64,000 nucleotides of DNA from Marinilabiliaceae bacterium JC017 (GTDB taxonomy: Bacteria; Bacteroidota; Bacteroidia; Bacteroidales; Marinilabiliaceae), in the NCBI GenBank assembly GCA_004296775.1, contig RHGE01000034.1:1-64000 (forward strand), read 5' to 3'. Every line of letters starts with the position of its first letter. Position 1 is the stretch's first letter. Below the pieces are notes generated by a model. It saw only the letters and a list, made by a program, of their open reading frames with translations. It searched no databases and was not told the origin of the DNA. This document shows positions 1 through 8,855 of the stretch, one piece after another. Both the position numbers and the translations under genes were made by a program.

Positions 1-243
1 GAGTCTTCAAGTCTTGACATTCTAACAAAAGGTGAGTCAGAGATGGCCGTTGCCCATATTGACGACTGTACAACCCGATCCTACCGTTACCTTCAAATCA
101 GAAAAGATAGAGATGCTTCTCACTACCTGGAAAAATATACTCTTGAATGCCTTAAAAACAAACTAATACACCTTGAACAATCCGCATCCAAGACAAAGGT
201 GCTAATTTCTGGCAGTGAGTCACTTTGTGAGTTTGTTATATGA
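1..243 (+). CDS. Partial CDS, unrecognised C-terminal fragment
   Basis: The frame is open from the first base of the window to a TGA at 241-243, giving 80 residues. It may be the end of a gene that starts outside, or a remnant. An internal ATG at 43 could start a 66-residue protein. The sequence is charged, with no signal peptide, membrane segment or family motif that I recognise. A strong terminator follows at 383-419, which fits a transcript ending here. No function can be given. Confidence 0.35.
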   Translation, partial: ESSSLDILTKGESEMAVAHIDDCTTRSYRYLQIRKDRDASHYLEKYTLECLKNKLIHLEQSASKTKVLISGSESLCEFVI

Positions 244-382
244 TAGGTGCAAGCAGAAATTAAGATCGATGTGCGATAGAACTATGTGTCGTCATAAGCC
301 ATTCCTCGCAACCGTTTTTACATTGAGGTATCATACCAAATACAATTCAAATTGACATGAATACAATGTCGATAGATAATTC

Positions 383-419
383 AAGACCACTAAAAAGCGC
401 TGTGCTTTTTAGTGGTCTT
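383..419 (+). terminator. Rho-independent terminator
   Basis: A perfect 15-bp inverted repeat (384-398 with 404-418, extended by an A:T pair at 383/419) has a 5-nt loop and runs into TTTTTAA. It ends the transcript entering from the left edge. The rest of 244-603 shows no gene; the AT-rich stretch at about 520-600 presumably holds the promoter for the GH130 gene. Confidence 0.85.
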
Positions 420-603
420 TTTAATTACTAACTGCTATAAGGCCTTTAACCGTGGGGTCTTCCTGTTGTACACTCTGTTGCCAGGAGTGTATACTGGCTT
501 ACCAAAAAAGCATAAAAGGACTATACCATATATATATGGGAATAGAGTTGACAGCGTATTGAGAGAAATGGTAGTTCTTTGATGCCAGATAAAATAATTA
601 CTT

Positions 604-1650
604 ATGGATATCGCAAAAAGATTTGAGCAAAATCCTTTGCTCGGACCAAAAGACATAAAACCCAGTATGCCGGGCATGGAGATTGAGTGTTTGTTGAATC
701 CCGGTGTATTCCAATATAAGGATAAGACCTGGTTGTTGCTGCGCGTGGCCGAACGCCCCCGGCAGGAAGCAGGTAAAATAAGTTTTCCCGTTTATAATAA
801 AGAAGGAAAAATTGAAATTCTAAGTTTTGATGAGAATGATCCTGCTTTGGATGCTTCCGATCCCAGGGTTGTTATATATAATGGCGAATACTACCTCACC
901 ACCCTGTCTCACCTGCGGTTAATCTGTAGTGACGACCATATCAATTTTACAGAACCGGAAGGTACATTACCCATCATGGGTGAGGGACCTCAGGAAACCT
1001 TTGGTATTGAAGATTGCCGGGTCTCTACCATGGAAGATGGTTACCACCTGACCTATACAAAGGTATCGGCCCATGCCGTGGGAGTTGGTTATATCCACAC
1101 ACAGGACTGGAAGACTTTCGATCGGCGGGGAATGATTTTCCCTCCCCACAATAAGGATTGTGCCATTTTTGAGGAGAAGATCAATGGGAAGTATTATGCC
1201 CTGCACCGGCCCAGTAGTCCCGAATTGGGAGGTAATTATATCTGGATTGCAGAATCCCCCGACAGAATTCACTGGGGAAACCACAAATTGCTGGCCACTA
1301 CAAGAGCAGGAAAATGGGACAGTGCCCGGGTAGGGGCAGGAGCCGCTCCCATTAAAACCGAAAAGGGGTGGCTGGAAATATATCATGGTGCTACTAAAGA
1401 AAATCGCTACTGCCTGGGGGCTTTGTTACTGGATTTAAAGGATCCTTCCAAGGTGATTGCCCGCAGCGAAGCACCTATTATGGAACCCATTATGGACTAT
1501 GAAAAAACCGGCTTCTTTGGAAATGTGGTTTTCACCAATGGTCACCTGGTGAATGGCGATACCATTACCATCTATTATGGAGCCTCCGATGAGGTAATTT
1601 GTGGCGCCCGGTTCTCAATTAATGAAATTTTATCTTCTTTAAACAGCTAA
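604..1650 (+). CDS. GH130 family beta-mannoside phosphorylase/hydrolase
   Basis: This 348-residue cytoplasmic-looking protein has no signal peptide. It shows the five-bladed propeller pattern of glycoside hydrolase family 130. The GIEDCR motif at 134-139 holds the family's conserved acid Asp137 (most members have EDPR). Blade motifs follow around HRPSS at 201-205, GAGAAPI at 244-250 and EIYHG at 258-262. GH130 members attack beta-mannosidic bonds by phosphorolysis, and some by hydrolysis; I cannot decide which from the residues seen. The MFS gene starts 3 bp after the stop, suggesting import and intracellular breakdown of a mannoside. The ATG at 604 has no clear Shine-Dalgarno, which is normal in this phylum. 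Confidence 0.85.
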   Translation: MDIAKRFEQNPLLGPKDIKPSMPGMEIECLLNPGVFQYKDKTWLLLRVAERPRQEAGKISFPVYNKEGKIEILSFDENDPALDASDPRVVIYNGEYYLTTLSHLRLICSDDHINFTEPEGTLPIMGEGPQETFGIEDCRVSTMEDGYHLTYTKVSAHAVGVGYIHTQDWKTFDRRGMIFPPHNKDCAIFEEKINGKYYALHRPSSPELGGNYIWIAESPDRIHWGNHKLLATTRAGKWDSARVGAGAAPIKTEKGWLEIYHGATKENRYCLGALLLDLKDPSKVIARSEAPIMEPIMDYEKTGFFGNVVFTNGHLVNGDTITIYYGASDEVICGARFSINEILSSLNS

Positions 1651-1653
1651 GTA

Positions 1654-2946
1654 ATGGGGGCGATTGTAAAAATACTGAAGAAACCAATGTCGGAGTACCA
1701 GGTATTCCTGAGTTATCCCAGGGATATGCGGGTGCTGCTGATTACAAATATGATTTACGCCCTGGTGCTGCCGGTAATAGATATTTTTGTGGCGGCTTAC
1801 ATCATGCGTAACTCCAATGATCCCACCTTAGTTGCCATCTATCAGTTGGCGGTGTATACGGGTATTCCCATCACCTTCATGATTAATGGGTTTTTACTGA
1901 GAAAAATAAGAATTTCCAACCTCTACAGCTTTGGTATGCTTTTGAGCGGTGCTTCCATGTTGTTTATGATGACGTTGAATGAATTAAATATTTTCGGGGT
2001 GGCATTATCAGGCTTGATTATGGGGGCTTCCTTTGGTTTTTTCTGGGCCAACCGTGATTTTCTGGCCTTGGATACCACCAATGATGAAAACCGGAATTAC
2101 TACTACGGCGTGGAAACATTTTTCTACACCATCACTTCTATCGTGGTGCCGTTTATTGTGGGTTGGTTTCTTATTTCTTCCAGACAACTGGGCTGGTTTG
2201 GTGGTAATATCACAACGGCCTATCAGTTGGTGACCGTGGGTGTGTTTGCTTTTACTATCATCTCCTCCTTGGTCATACATACCGAAAAGTTTCGTAATCC
2301 TTTTCAAAAGAAATTTGTTTTCATCCGCTTTCATGAATTGTGGAATAAAATGTTGGTACTGGCCGGTTTGAAAGGACTTGTTCAGGGATACCTGGTAACG
2401 GCGCCGGCAATTCTGATTATGACCCTGGTAGGTGATGAGAATTCCCTGGGGTCGATTCAATCCATCAGTGGTATCTTTACGGCCATTGTGCTTTATCTGC
2501 TGGGTAGGTTTTCCAAGCCCCGTCACCGGATCTATATCTTCTCGGTGGGACTACTGTTGTTTGTTGTGGGGACGCTGGCTAACGCTGTTATGTTCTCAGC
2601 CATTGGGGTGGTTGTGTTTATGTTGGCCAAGGTGCTGTTTCAGCCCCTTCACGATATTGCTTATTTCCCCATTCAAATGAGGGTGATTGATGTGGTGTCG
2701 AAGAAAGAAAAACGAAATGAATTTGCTTATATATTCAATCATGAGTTTGGTCTTTATCTGGGTAGGATTATTGGACTCGTAATGTTTTTGTTGCTTGCGA
2801 ATTATGTGTCGCTGGTCTTTGCCTTGAAATATTCGTTGCTGATTGTGGCGGTTATTCAACTGGTAGCAATTCCAATAGCCAAGCATATTATTCAGCAGGC
2901 CGACAAAGAAGCGGATGTCATGTCAGGAGACACGCAGGGAGCTTAA
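1654..2946 (+). CDS. MFS transporter, probably oligosaccharide uptake
   Basis: This 430-residue protein has about twelve hydrophobic segments from residue 27 to 417 and a central cytoplasmic loop near 205-225, the usual major facilitator layout. It starts 3 bp after the GH130 gene, so the two are surely co-transcribed. In GH130 loci such permeases carry the short mannosides released outside the cell across the inner membrane. That substrate is inferred from context only. A 291-bp repeat element begins 5 bp after its stop codon. Confidence 0.8.
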   Translation: MGAIVKILKKPMSEYQVFLSYPRDMRVLLITNMIYALVLPVIDIFVAAYIMRNSNDPTLVAIYQLAVYTGIPITFMINGFLLRKIRISNLYSFGMLLSGASMLFMMTLNELNIFGVALSGLIMGASFGFFWANRDFLALDTTNDENRNYYYGVETFFYTITSIVVPFIVGWFLISSRQLGWFGGNITTAYQLVTVGVFAFTIISSLVIHTEKFRNPFQKKFVFIRFHELWNKMLVLAGLKGLVQGYLVTAPAILIMTLVGDENSLGSIQSISGIFTAIVLYLLGRFSKPRHRIYIFSVGLLLFVVGTLANAVMFSAIGVVVFMLAKVLFQPLHDIAYFPIQMRVIDVVSKKEKRNEFAYIFNHEFGLYLGRIIGLVMFLLLANYVSLVFALKYSLLIVAVIQLVAIPIAKHIIQQADKEADVMSGDTQGA

Positions 2947-2950
2947 GTAA

Positions 2951-3241
2951 TTACCTCAGTTCGAATATCACGCCATCCTAATTCTATGAGTCTGGCCATA
3001 ATGATGGGAAGCAGGGCAGGCCGGTCAAATAAGCGGGCCGGCGTAGGCGCGACGAAGTTGAATGCGGGAATTCCGGCCAGCGGGTTGGAAAAAATTCATC
3101 GAGGAGGTGGGGGGAAGCTTTTATTTGACTAGCGTTTTTTGCTTCGTTTTTGGGGCAATGCCAAAAATGAAGTTGGGTCTGGGACAACGTCCCAATAATA
3201 AATAAAGGATTATCAATTAGTTTAAAATAGAAGTCAGGTTA
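2951..3241. repeat. MITE-like repeat element, copy A
   Basis: Copy A of an element also found at 5118-5409 in the same orientation. The central 241 bp (2954-3194) aligns to copy B without gaps, with about 21 differences (~91% identity). The ends carry degenerate inverted repeats related to ACCTCAGTTCGA and both are flanked by TA. It contains several hairpins, the best being 12-bp arms with a 7-nt loop and a TGGGAC-AAC-GTCCCA hairpin (3180-3194). A 67-codon frame on the minus strand (2984-3187) is open in both copies. Confidence 0.85.
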
Positions 3242-3404
3242 ATAGTTTTTTGGGATAAAAAATTAAATCATAAACAGATGCAACTATCATGATTAAGCTT
3301 TTAACACACAAGAGAACGGTTAAAAAATACTCAGAGCCTTTGTGTCTCTACATTCATCCGTCTTGTGTCTTGATACTTGAATCTTGATACTAAATAGTAA
3401 ACGT

Positions 3405-5120
3405 ATGAATAAATTACTGTCATTCGGAGTTCTACTCAGTTTGTTGTTCAGCGCATGCTCGGAGCAGGTACAGCAAACTGTTCCACAGGTGGAAATAAAC
3501 CGCATTGAAACGATGCCTAATCAGCCGCAGCCATATAAAATGCTGGACTGGCAGGAAAAGGCAGTTAATTTCGATGAAGTAGTATTTGATTTCAAGGCTA
3601 ACGGGGAGTACCGTCCTTTTATTTGGGCTGATGATGCCCGGCGTAACATTGATCAGCAGACTTTTGGTCTGTACACCGTGATCGGAGATATTCGTCAGGG
3701 GCCTAATCATAATAATGGGGAGTTTCATGAAGCGATAAACTCTCTGGGAGCCCTTATGAGTGCGGGATTGCTCCATATTGATAAACGCGACCAGCAAGGC
3801 CGTAATTATGTGAAAATGATTCAGAACTATTTCAATACCGATAACGGTTGGAATATCATGATGAACAATACGTGTCCCGAAGTTGCCCTGTTAGGTGGTG
3901 GATATGGCCGTGACTGGTGGTATGATGTTTTTCCTAACGTTCTGTTTTATGCTGTTTCGGAATTACATCCGGATGTGGAGGGTGCTGAGCAAATACAGAA
4001 AACCATCGCAGAGCAATTCTATAAGGCGGATTCTGTCCTGAATGGGAATTACGACTATTCCTATTTCGACTACGCGCAAATGCAGGGGAAACGCAATCAT
4101 ATTCCTTATCAGCAGGACGCAGCTGCAGGACATGCCTATGTGCTTTATGCGGCTTATCAGAAGTTCGGTGATCCGCGTTACCTGCAAGGGGCCAAATCGG
4201 CCGTTGAAGCTTTATTGAAACAGAAGGAGAGTCGTTTTTATGAAGTGTTGATGCCATTTGGGGCTTATGTGGCCGCTCGTTTGAATGCTGAACATGGTAC
4301 TCACTATGATATCACTCAAATTATTAACTGGACCTTTGATGGGTGTACTGCCGAAGATGGCCGTACCGGATGGGGAATTATCTCTGACCATTGGGGCAAT
4401 TACGATGTGCACGGTCTGCAGGGAAGTCTTACCCATGATGGTGGTTATGGTTTCCTGATGAATACATTTGATATGGCCTGGCCGCTGATACCGATGGTTC
4501 GTTATAATCAGGGGTATGCACGTGCCATGGGTAAATGGATGTTGAATGCTGCCAATGCTGCTCGTCTGTGTTATCCGTATGAAATTCCGGATGATCATCA
4601 ATATCTGCCGGAGGATAAAGCAATTACCCGAAATGTGATTGCCTACGAAGGATTAAAGAAAGTTGATGCCTATAACAATGAGGCGTTTAAAGGGGTTTCA
4701 CCTGTTGCGCTGGGCGATGGTCCCAACTGGGTAGTGAGTCAGCCTAAACTCTCCATGTTTAGTATTTATGGATCGGCACATGTTGGCATATTCGGGTCCA
4801 TCATCAAGAAAACAAACGTGGAAAAGATCCTGCAATTGAACTGCCTGGCAACGGATTTTTACAAGGACAAGGCATATCCAACCTATCTCTACTATAATCC
4901 TTATGATACTGATAAAGTGGTGGAATTTACAAATGATGGAGCGGCTGTAGATCTCTACGATGCGGTTTCCGGAACCGTTGTGGCTCGTAATGTGACGCAT
5001 CGCGGTAATTTCTCTATAAAGGCCGATGAAGCCTGCTTGATTGTGGCTATTCCTGCCGGGAGTAACCTGACGCGCACGAATGGCAGAGTACTCGCTAATG
5101 GGGTGACGGTATCCTATTAA
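3405..5120 (+). CDS. Unrecognised surface/periplasmic lipoprotein, possible glycan-degrading enzyme
   Basis: The 571-residue protein starts at ATG 3405 with a lipoprotein signal ending LLFSAC, so an upstream in-frame ATG at 3384 is less likely. The body is rich in aromatic residues, Gly and Asp/Glu pairs (for example YGRDWWYDVFP and NWTFDGCTAEDGRTG). Its helix-rich middle, with repeated 'YAAYQKFGDPRYLQGAKSA'-type helices, resembles an alpha/alpha-barrel (six-hairpin) glycosidase. A small beta-rich domain closes the protein. I cannot name a family. Its place between the GH130/MFS pair and SusC/SusD suggests it cuts or binds the target glycan. It is bracketed by two repeat elements, and its TAA stop overlaps the end of copy B. 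Confidence 0.7.
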   Translation: MNKLLSFGVLLSLLFSACSEQVQQTVPQVEINRIETMPNQPQPYKMLDWQEKAVNFDEVVFDFKANGEYRPFIWADDARRNIDQQTFGLYTVIGDIRQGPNHNNGEFHEAINSLGALMSAGLLHIDKRDQQGRNYVKMIQNYFNTDNGWNIMMNNTCPEVALLGGGYGRDWWYDVFPNVLFYAVSELHPDVEGAEQIQKTIAEQFYKADSVLNGNYDYSYFDYAQMQGKRNHIPYQQDAAAGHAYVLYAAYQKFGDPRYLQGAKSAVEALLKQKESRFYEVLMPFGAYVAARLNAEHGTHYDITQIINWTFDGCTAEDGRTGWGIISDHWGNYDVHGLQGSLTHDGGYGFLMNTFDMAWPLIPMVRYNQGYARAMGKWMLNAANAARLCYPYEIPDDHQYLPEDKAITRNVIAYEGLKKVDAYNNEAFKGVSPVALGDGPNWVVSQPKLSMFSIYGSAHVGIFGSIIKKTNVEKILQLNCLATDFYKDKAYPTYLYYNPYDTDKVVEFTNDGAAVDLYDAVSGTVVARNVTHRGNFSIKADEACLIVAIPAGSNLTRTNGRVLANGVTVSY

Positions 5121-5409
5121 CCTCAGTTCGATTATCATGCTATCCTAATTTTATGAGTTTGGCCATGATGATGGGAAGCAGGGTAGGCCCGTCAAATAAG
5201 CGGGCCGGCGCAGACGCGACGAAGATGAATGCGGGAATTCTGGCATGTGGGTTGGCAAAAATTTATCGAGGAGGTGGGTGGTAGCTTTTATTTGACTAGC
5301 GTTTTTTGCTTCGTTTTTGGGGCAATGCCAAAAATGAAGTAGGGTTTGGGACAACGTCCCAGCTATAAAAAACAGGTTGTAAAATAGTTTTAAAATCGAA
5401 CTCAGGTTA
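5118..5409. repeat. MITE-like repeat element, copy B
   Basis: Copy B is better preserved than copy A. The left end (5118-5133, TAACCTCAGTTCGATT) and right end (5394-5409) are inverted repeats matching at 15 of 16 positions. Both ends carry TA, as expected if TA is a duplicated target. The first three bases are also the stop codon of the upstream lipoprotein gene. Internal hairpins: 5309-5320 with 5328-5339 (12 bp, one G:U), 5347-5352 with 5356-5361, and GGCCCG/CGGGCC near 5186-5206. A 67-codon minus-strand frame (5151-5354) matches that of copy A. No transposase is present, so it would be a non-autonomous element. Confidence 0.85.
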
Positions 5410-5477
5410 GTATTAATAATGCGAATTAAAAATTGAGCTGATGTTTAGGTCGGAACGAATAAATGAGAGACAAAATA

Positions 5478-5519
5478 GGCTTAGTGGGTGACACTATCGA
5501 GGCTTAGTGAGTAACACTA
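5478..5519. promoter_or_regulatory. Tandem 19-bp direct repeat upstream of SusC, possible operator
   Basis: Two copies of GGCTTAGTGGGTGACACTA (5478-5496 and 5501-5519, two mismatches) are spaced 23 bp apart, about two helical turns. They lie about 240 bp before the SusC start, after repeat element B. The spacing fits a dimeric activator site. The rest of 5410-5754 is AT-rich with no gene; a 15-codon frame at about 5600-5647 has a GGAGG upstream but is too short to call. Confidence 0.4.
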
Positions 5520-5754
5520 AAGAATTTTAGAAGATGTTGGTGTTGTTTATGCATCTCTTTAATAGGTAATTATTATTGAGGGATATTGGAGGTTTAGATA
5601 TGAAAAGCAAAGTTTTTAATCCATGTATTGTTCGTTTTGTGAGTTGAGAACTTTAACCCTTGATTGGTATTAATAACTGAAAAATAAAGAAGGTTTTCTT
5701 TCATGCCTGGTTAAGGAAGAGAACCATGATCAAAAACGAAGAAAAATCCATAAT

Positions 5755-8700
5755 ATGAAAAAAATCTATATAAGAACTTCAGCCTGGCTCATTGCTTTCT
5801 TATGTATGGGAAGCATCTTACAGGCGCAGGAATCAAAATTGAAGGGGCATGTGACCAGTAATACGGGTGATGAGTTACCTGGTGTGAATGTTTTTTTCAA
5901 AGGAACCACCACTGGGACAATAACCGATTTCTCGGGTAATTTCTCCTTGGCACTTCCTGCAGAGATTGATAAACCCATCCTGGTTGTCTCGTTTATAGGA
6001 TTTAAGGCGCAGGAATTAAATGTTGGAACGACTCGTTATTTTGACATTGTTCTGGAGGAAGAAAATCAGCTTTTAGAAGAGCTGGTGGTGGTAGGTTATG
6101 GCGTGCAAAAGAAGGCTGATCTCACTGGTTCGGTGTCGGCAGTGAATATGGATCAGTTTGAAAAGACACCCGTGGCCGGGGTTGATCAGGCCTTGCAGGG
6201 AAAAGCTGCCGGGGTGGTGGTTTCACAAACAACTGGTGCGCCTGGAGAAGGAGTAGCTGTTCGAATCCGGGGAATCGGATCTATTAACAGCGGGAATGCA
6301 CCCTTATACATTGTGGATGGGGTGCCAACCAGTGATGCCATGAGTAGTCTGGCTCCCACCGATATTGAATCCATTAGCATTCTGAAAGATGCCGCTTCCG
6401 CAGCAGTTTATGGATCAAGAGCCAATAATGGTGTGGTGTTGATTACCACGAAAAAAGGGAAAAGTGGAAAGGCCAGGATTCAGTTTAATACCCTCACAGG
6501 GGTGCAGGTGCATGGGCCCTTAACTGAGATGGCCAATAAAGACCAATACATCGGGATTTATAATGAGGCGGCAATAAATGATAATGCCGATATCGACAAT
6601 GAAATACTGCATCGAAAACTCATTAGTGATGAAGAGGCAGCAAAATATCCCGATGTGGATCATTTGGATCAGATATTCAGACGGGCCATGTTGCACAGTT
6701 ATAATTTAAATGTGAGCGGGGGAAACGATAAAAGTCAGTACCTGGTGTCGGGAAACTACTTTAACCAGGAAGGAATTATCATCGGTAGCGATTATGAGCG
6801 TTATTCCGGTAAGGTAAGTGTGAGTATTGATGCCAACGATTGGATTAAAGTGGGAACCAATGTCAATGTTTCCAGATCCAATAACAATATTATCGGTAGT
6901 TCAGGTGACGGCTATGGTGGAAATGGCGGAAGTGTGGTACGGTATGCCTTGTTTCGGACTCCTGCCATTCCGGTTTATGATGAGAATGGAGAGTTTGTTG
7001 ACTTACCTGATCATCCCGAGTTTTTTGGTGATGGCTATAATCCTTATGGATTGATTAAGAATACGTCCAATAAAAAAGAGAGTAACAAGGTTTTTGGAGA
7101 TCTGTATGCTACCATTTCCCTGGTAAATGAATTGAAGCTTACTTCTAAATTAGGGTTTGACCATAATGGATACAACCAGCGAAGATTTGATAAAACCTGG
7201 GGAACCAATAACCGGATCAACAATCCAAATACATTGACCGTATCAGATGGTCACTTTGATAGTTGGTCCTGGAGTAATGTATTGAATTACAATTGGGATA
7301 TAAATAATAACCATCACCTGGATTTTATGCTGGGTTCAGAAGCCATCAAAAGCCAGGGAAACGAAAATTTCACTTCGGAAAAGGATTTTCCTGATCAGGA
7401 TCCCAATTTGGTCTATTTAGGTAACGGAAGAGGAGTGATGACGGCCAGTGAAGCGAAATGGAGTTATGGCTTGCTTTCCTTCTTTAGTCGTGTAAACTAT
7501 GATTATAAAGGAAAATATCTTCTTTCAGCTACTATTCGTGAAGATGGATCATCCCGATTTGCAGAGGGTAACCGGTGGGGTACCTTTTATTCCGGTTCCT
7601 TGGGATGGCGCATTGATAGGGAAGCGTTCATGGCCAATGTGGAGGCTATTTCTCATTGGAAGCTGCGTATGGGAGTAGGCTTTATTGGTAATCAGGACGT
7701 GGGGTATTATGCCTATTCTGACCTGATTAGTCCTAACAAGAACTATCCTTTTGGTGGTGTTTCCCAGGATGGATATGCCAAAACGGTCTTTGGTAATGAA
7801 AATGTAAAATGGGAAACAAGTAGCCAATATGATGTGGGTATGGATCTGGGTTTTCTTCAGGGAATGTTAAATGTTTCAATGGACTATTTCCGAAAAGTAT
7901 CCCAGGACATGCTGACCAAGGAATCGATTCCTACTTCTGCCGGGTATGCAGAACCGGCTTGGGTAAATAAGGGAAAAGTGCTGAACCAGGGCGTTGAATT
8001 GGAAGTTGGTTTTCGACAAACGAAGGGGGATTTTAGCTACAACATAACAGGTAACTTTTCGGCACTGAAAAATGAGGTTTTGGAGCTGGCCTCACCGATC
8101 TATGGCGGCCGTATTGACAATGGTGTATATGCCACCAAAACCGAAGAAGGTCATTCCATTGGATCATTTTATCTCTACGAAATGGAAGGGATCTTTCAAA
8201 ATGAAACCGAAATCATGACACATGCTTACCAGGGGAGTAATATTCAACCGGGGGATGTGAAATATAAAGATCAAAATAAAGATGGTGTAATTGATGAAAA
8301 GGATCGGACTCATGTGGGAAGTTCAATTCCCGATTTTAACCTGGGATTGAATTTGGGTGCCACCTATAAGAATTTCGATTGCTCAGTTTTCTTCCAGGGC
8401 GCTTTTGGCCAGGAGATCTATTACCAGGTTGCTACTGACATTGAAGGGTATTACCGTCCATTTAATGTGACCAAACGTTATGTGGATGAACATTGGACCG
8501 GAGAGGGAACCAGCAATACGCAACCTCGGGCTTCCTGGAGAGCGAAGGCAAACAACACCAGGCTTTCTACCCGATTTTTGGAAGACGGCTCCTATTTACG
8601 ATTAAAGAATCTCCAAATTGGTTACACGTTGCCTCAGCATATTGCTAAAAAAATGTCTTTGGAAAAATGCCGGCTGTATTTCTCAGGGCAAAATTTGTGG

Positions 8701-8844
8701 ACCTTGACTGATTACCCTGGTTTAGATCCTGAGATGACAACCAGTGATAATTCAAGGTCCGAGGGAGATCGTGCGGCAGGTATCGATTGGGGAACTTATC
8801 CCTCAGCTGTTTCTTACAATCTGGGAGTTCAAATAACCTTTTAA
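5755..8844 (+). CDS. SusC/RagA-family TonB-dependent outer-membrane receptor
   Basis: The 1029-residue protein has a signal peptide (about 1-24) and a carboxypeptidase-regulatory-like beta domain (about 27-110). The SusC region LVVVGYGVQKK follows, then the plug (about 115-235, with the typical ILKDAASAAVYGSRANNGV block) and a long beta-barrel ending in an aromatic-rich strand. SusC proteins import oligosaccharides across the outer membrane using TonB energy, with SusD as the lid. The length is normal for the family. SusD follows 11 bp later. The preceding ~345 bp after the repeat element probably holds the locus promoter. Confidence 0.95.
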   Translation: MKKIYIRTSAWLIAFLCMGSILQAQESKLKGHVTSNTGDELPGVNVFFKGTTTGTITDFSGNFSLALPAEIDKPILVVSFIGFKAQELNVGTTRYFDIVLEEENQLLEELVVVGYGVQKKADLTGSVSAVNMDQFEKTPVAGVDQALQGKAAGVVVSQTTGAPGEGVAVRIRGIGSINSGNAPLYIVDGVPTSDAMSSLAPTDIESISILKDAASAAVYGSRANNGVVLITTKKGKSGKARIQFNTLTGVQVHGPLTEMANKDQYIGIYNEAAINDNADIDNEILHRKLISDEEAAKYPDVDHLDQIFRRAMLHSYNLNVSGGNDKSQYLVSGNYFNQEGIIIGSDYERYSGKVSVSIDANDWIKVGTNVNVSRSNNNIIGSSGDGYGGNGGSVVRYALFRTPAIPVYDENGEFVDLPDHPEFFGDGYNPYGLIKNTSNKKESNKVFGDLYATISLVNELKLTSKLGFDHNGYNQRRFDKTWGTNNRINNPNTLTVSDGHFDSWSWSNVLNYNWDINNNHHLDFMLGSEAIKSQGNENFTSEKDFPDQDPNLVYLGNGRGVMTASEAKWSYGLLSFFSRVNYDYKGKYLLSATIREDGSSRFAEGNRWGTFYSGSLGWRIDREAFMANVEAISHWKLRMGVGFIGNQDVGYYAYSDLISPNKNYPFGGVSQDGYAKTVFGNENVKWETSSQYDVGMDLGFLQGMLNVSMDYFRKVSQDMLTKESIPTSAGYAEPAWVNKGKVLNQGVELEVGFRQTKGDFSYNITGNFSALKNEVLELASPIYGGRIDNGVYATKTEEGHSIGSFYLYEMEGIFQNETEIMTHAYQGSNIQPGDVKYKDQNKDGVIDEKDRTHVGSSIPDFNLGLNLGATYKNFDCSVFFQGAFGQEIYYQVATDIEGYYRPFNVTKRYVDEHWTGEGTSNTQPRASWRAKANNTRLSTRFLEDGSYLRLKNLQIGYTLPQHIAKKMSLEKCRLYFSGQNLWTLTDYPGLDPEMTTSDNSRSEGDRAAGIDWGTYPSAVSYNLGVQITF

Positions 8845-8855
8845 CGTAAATCATT

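Noticed and set aside
2008-2526. 172-codon minus-strand frame
   Set aside because: It is antisense to the MFS transporter, with low-complexity composition typical of a shadow frame.
3432-5138. Several minus-strand frames of 107-146 codons
   Set aside because: They lie opposite the well-supported lipoprotein gene and have no homology that I recognise; they are shadows.
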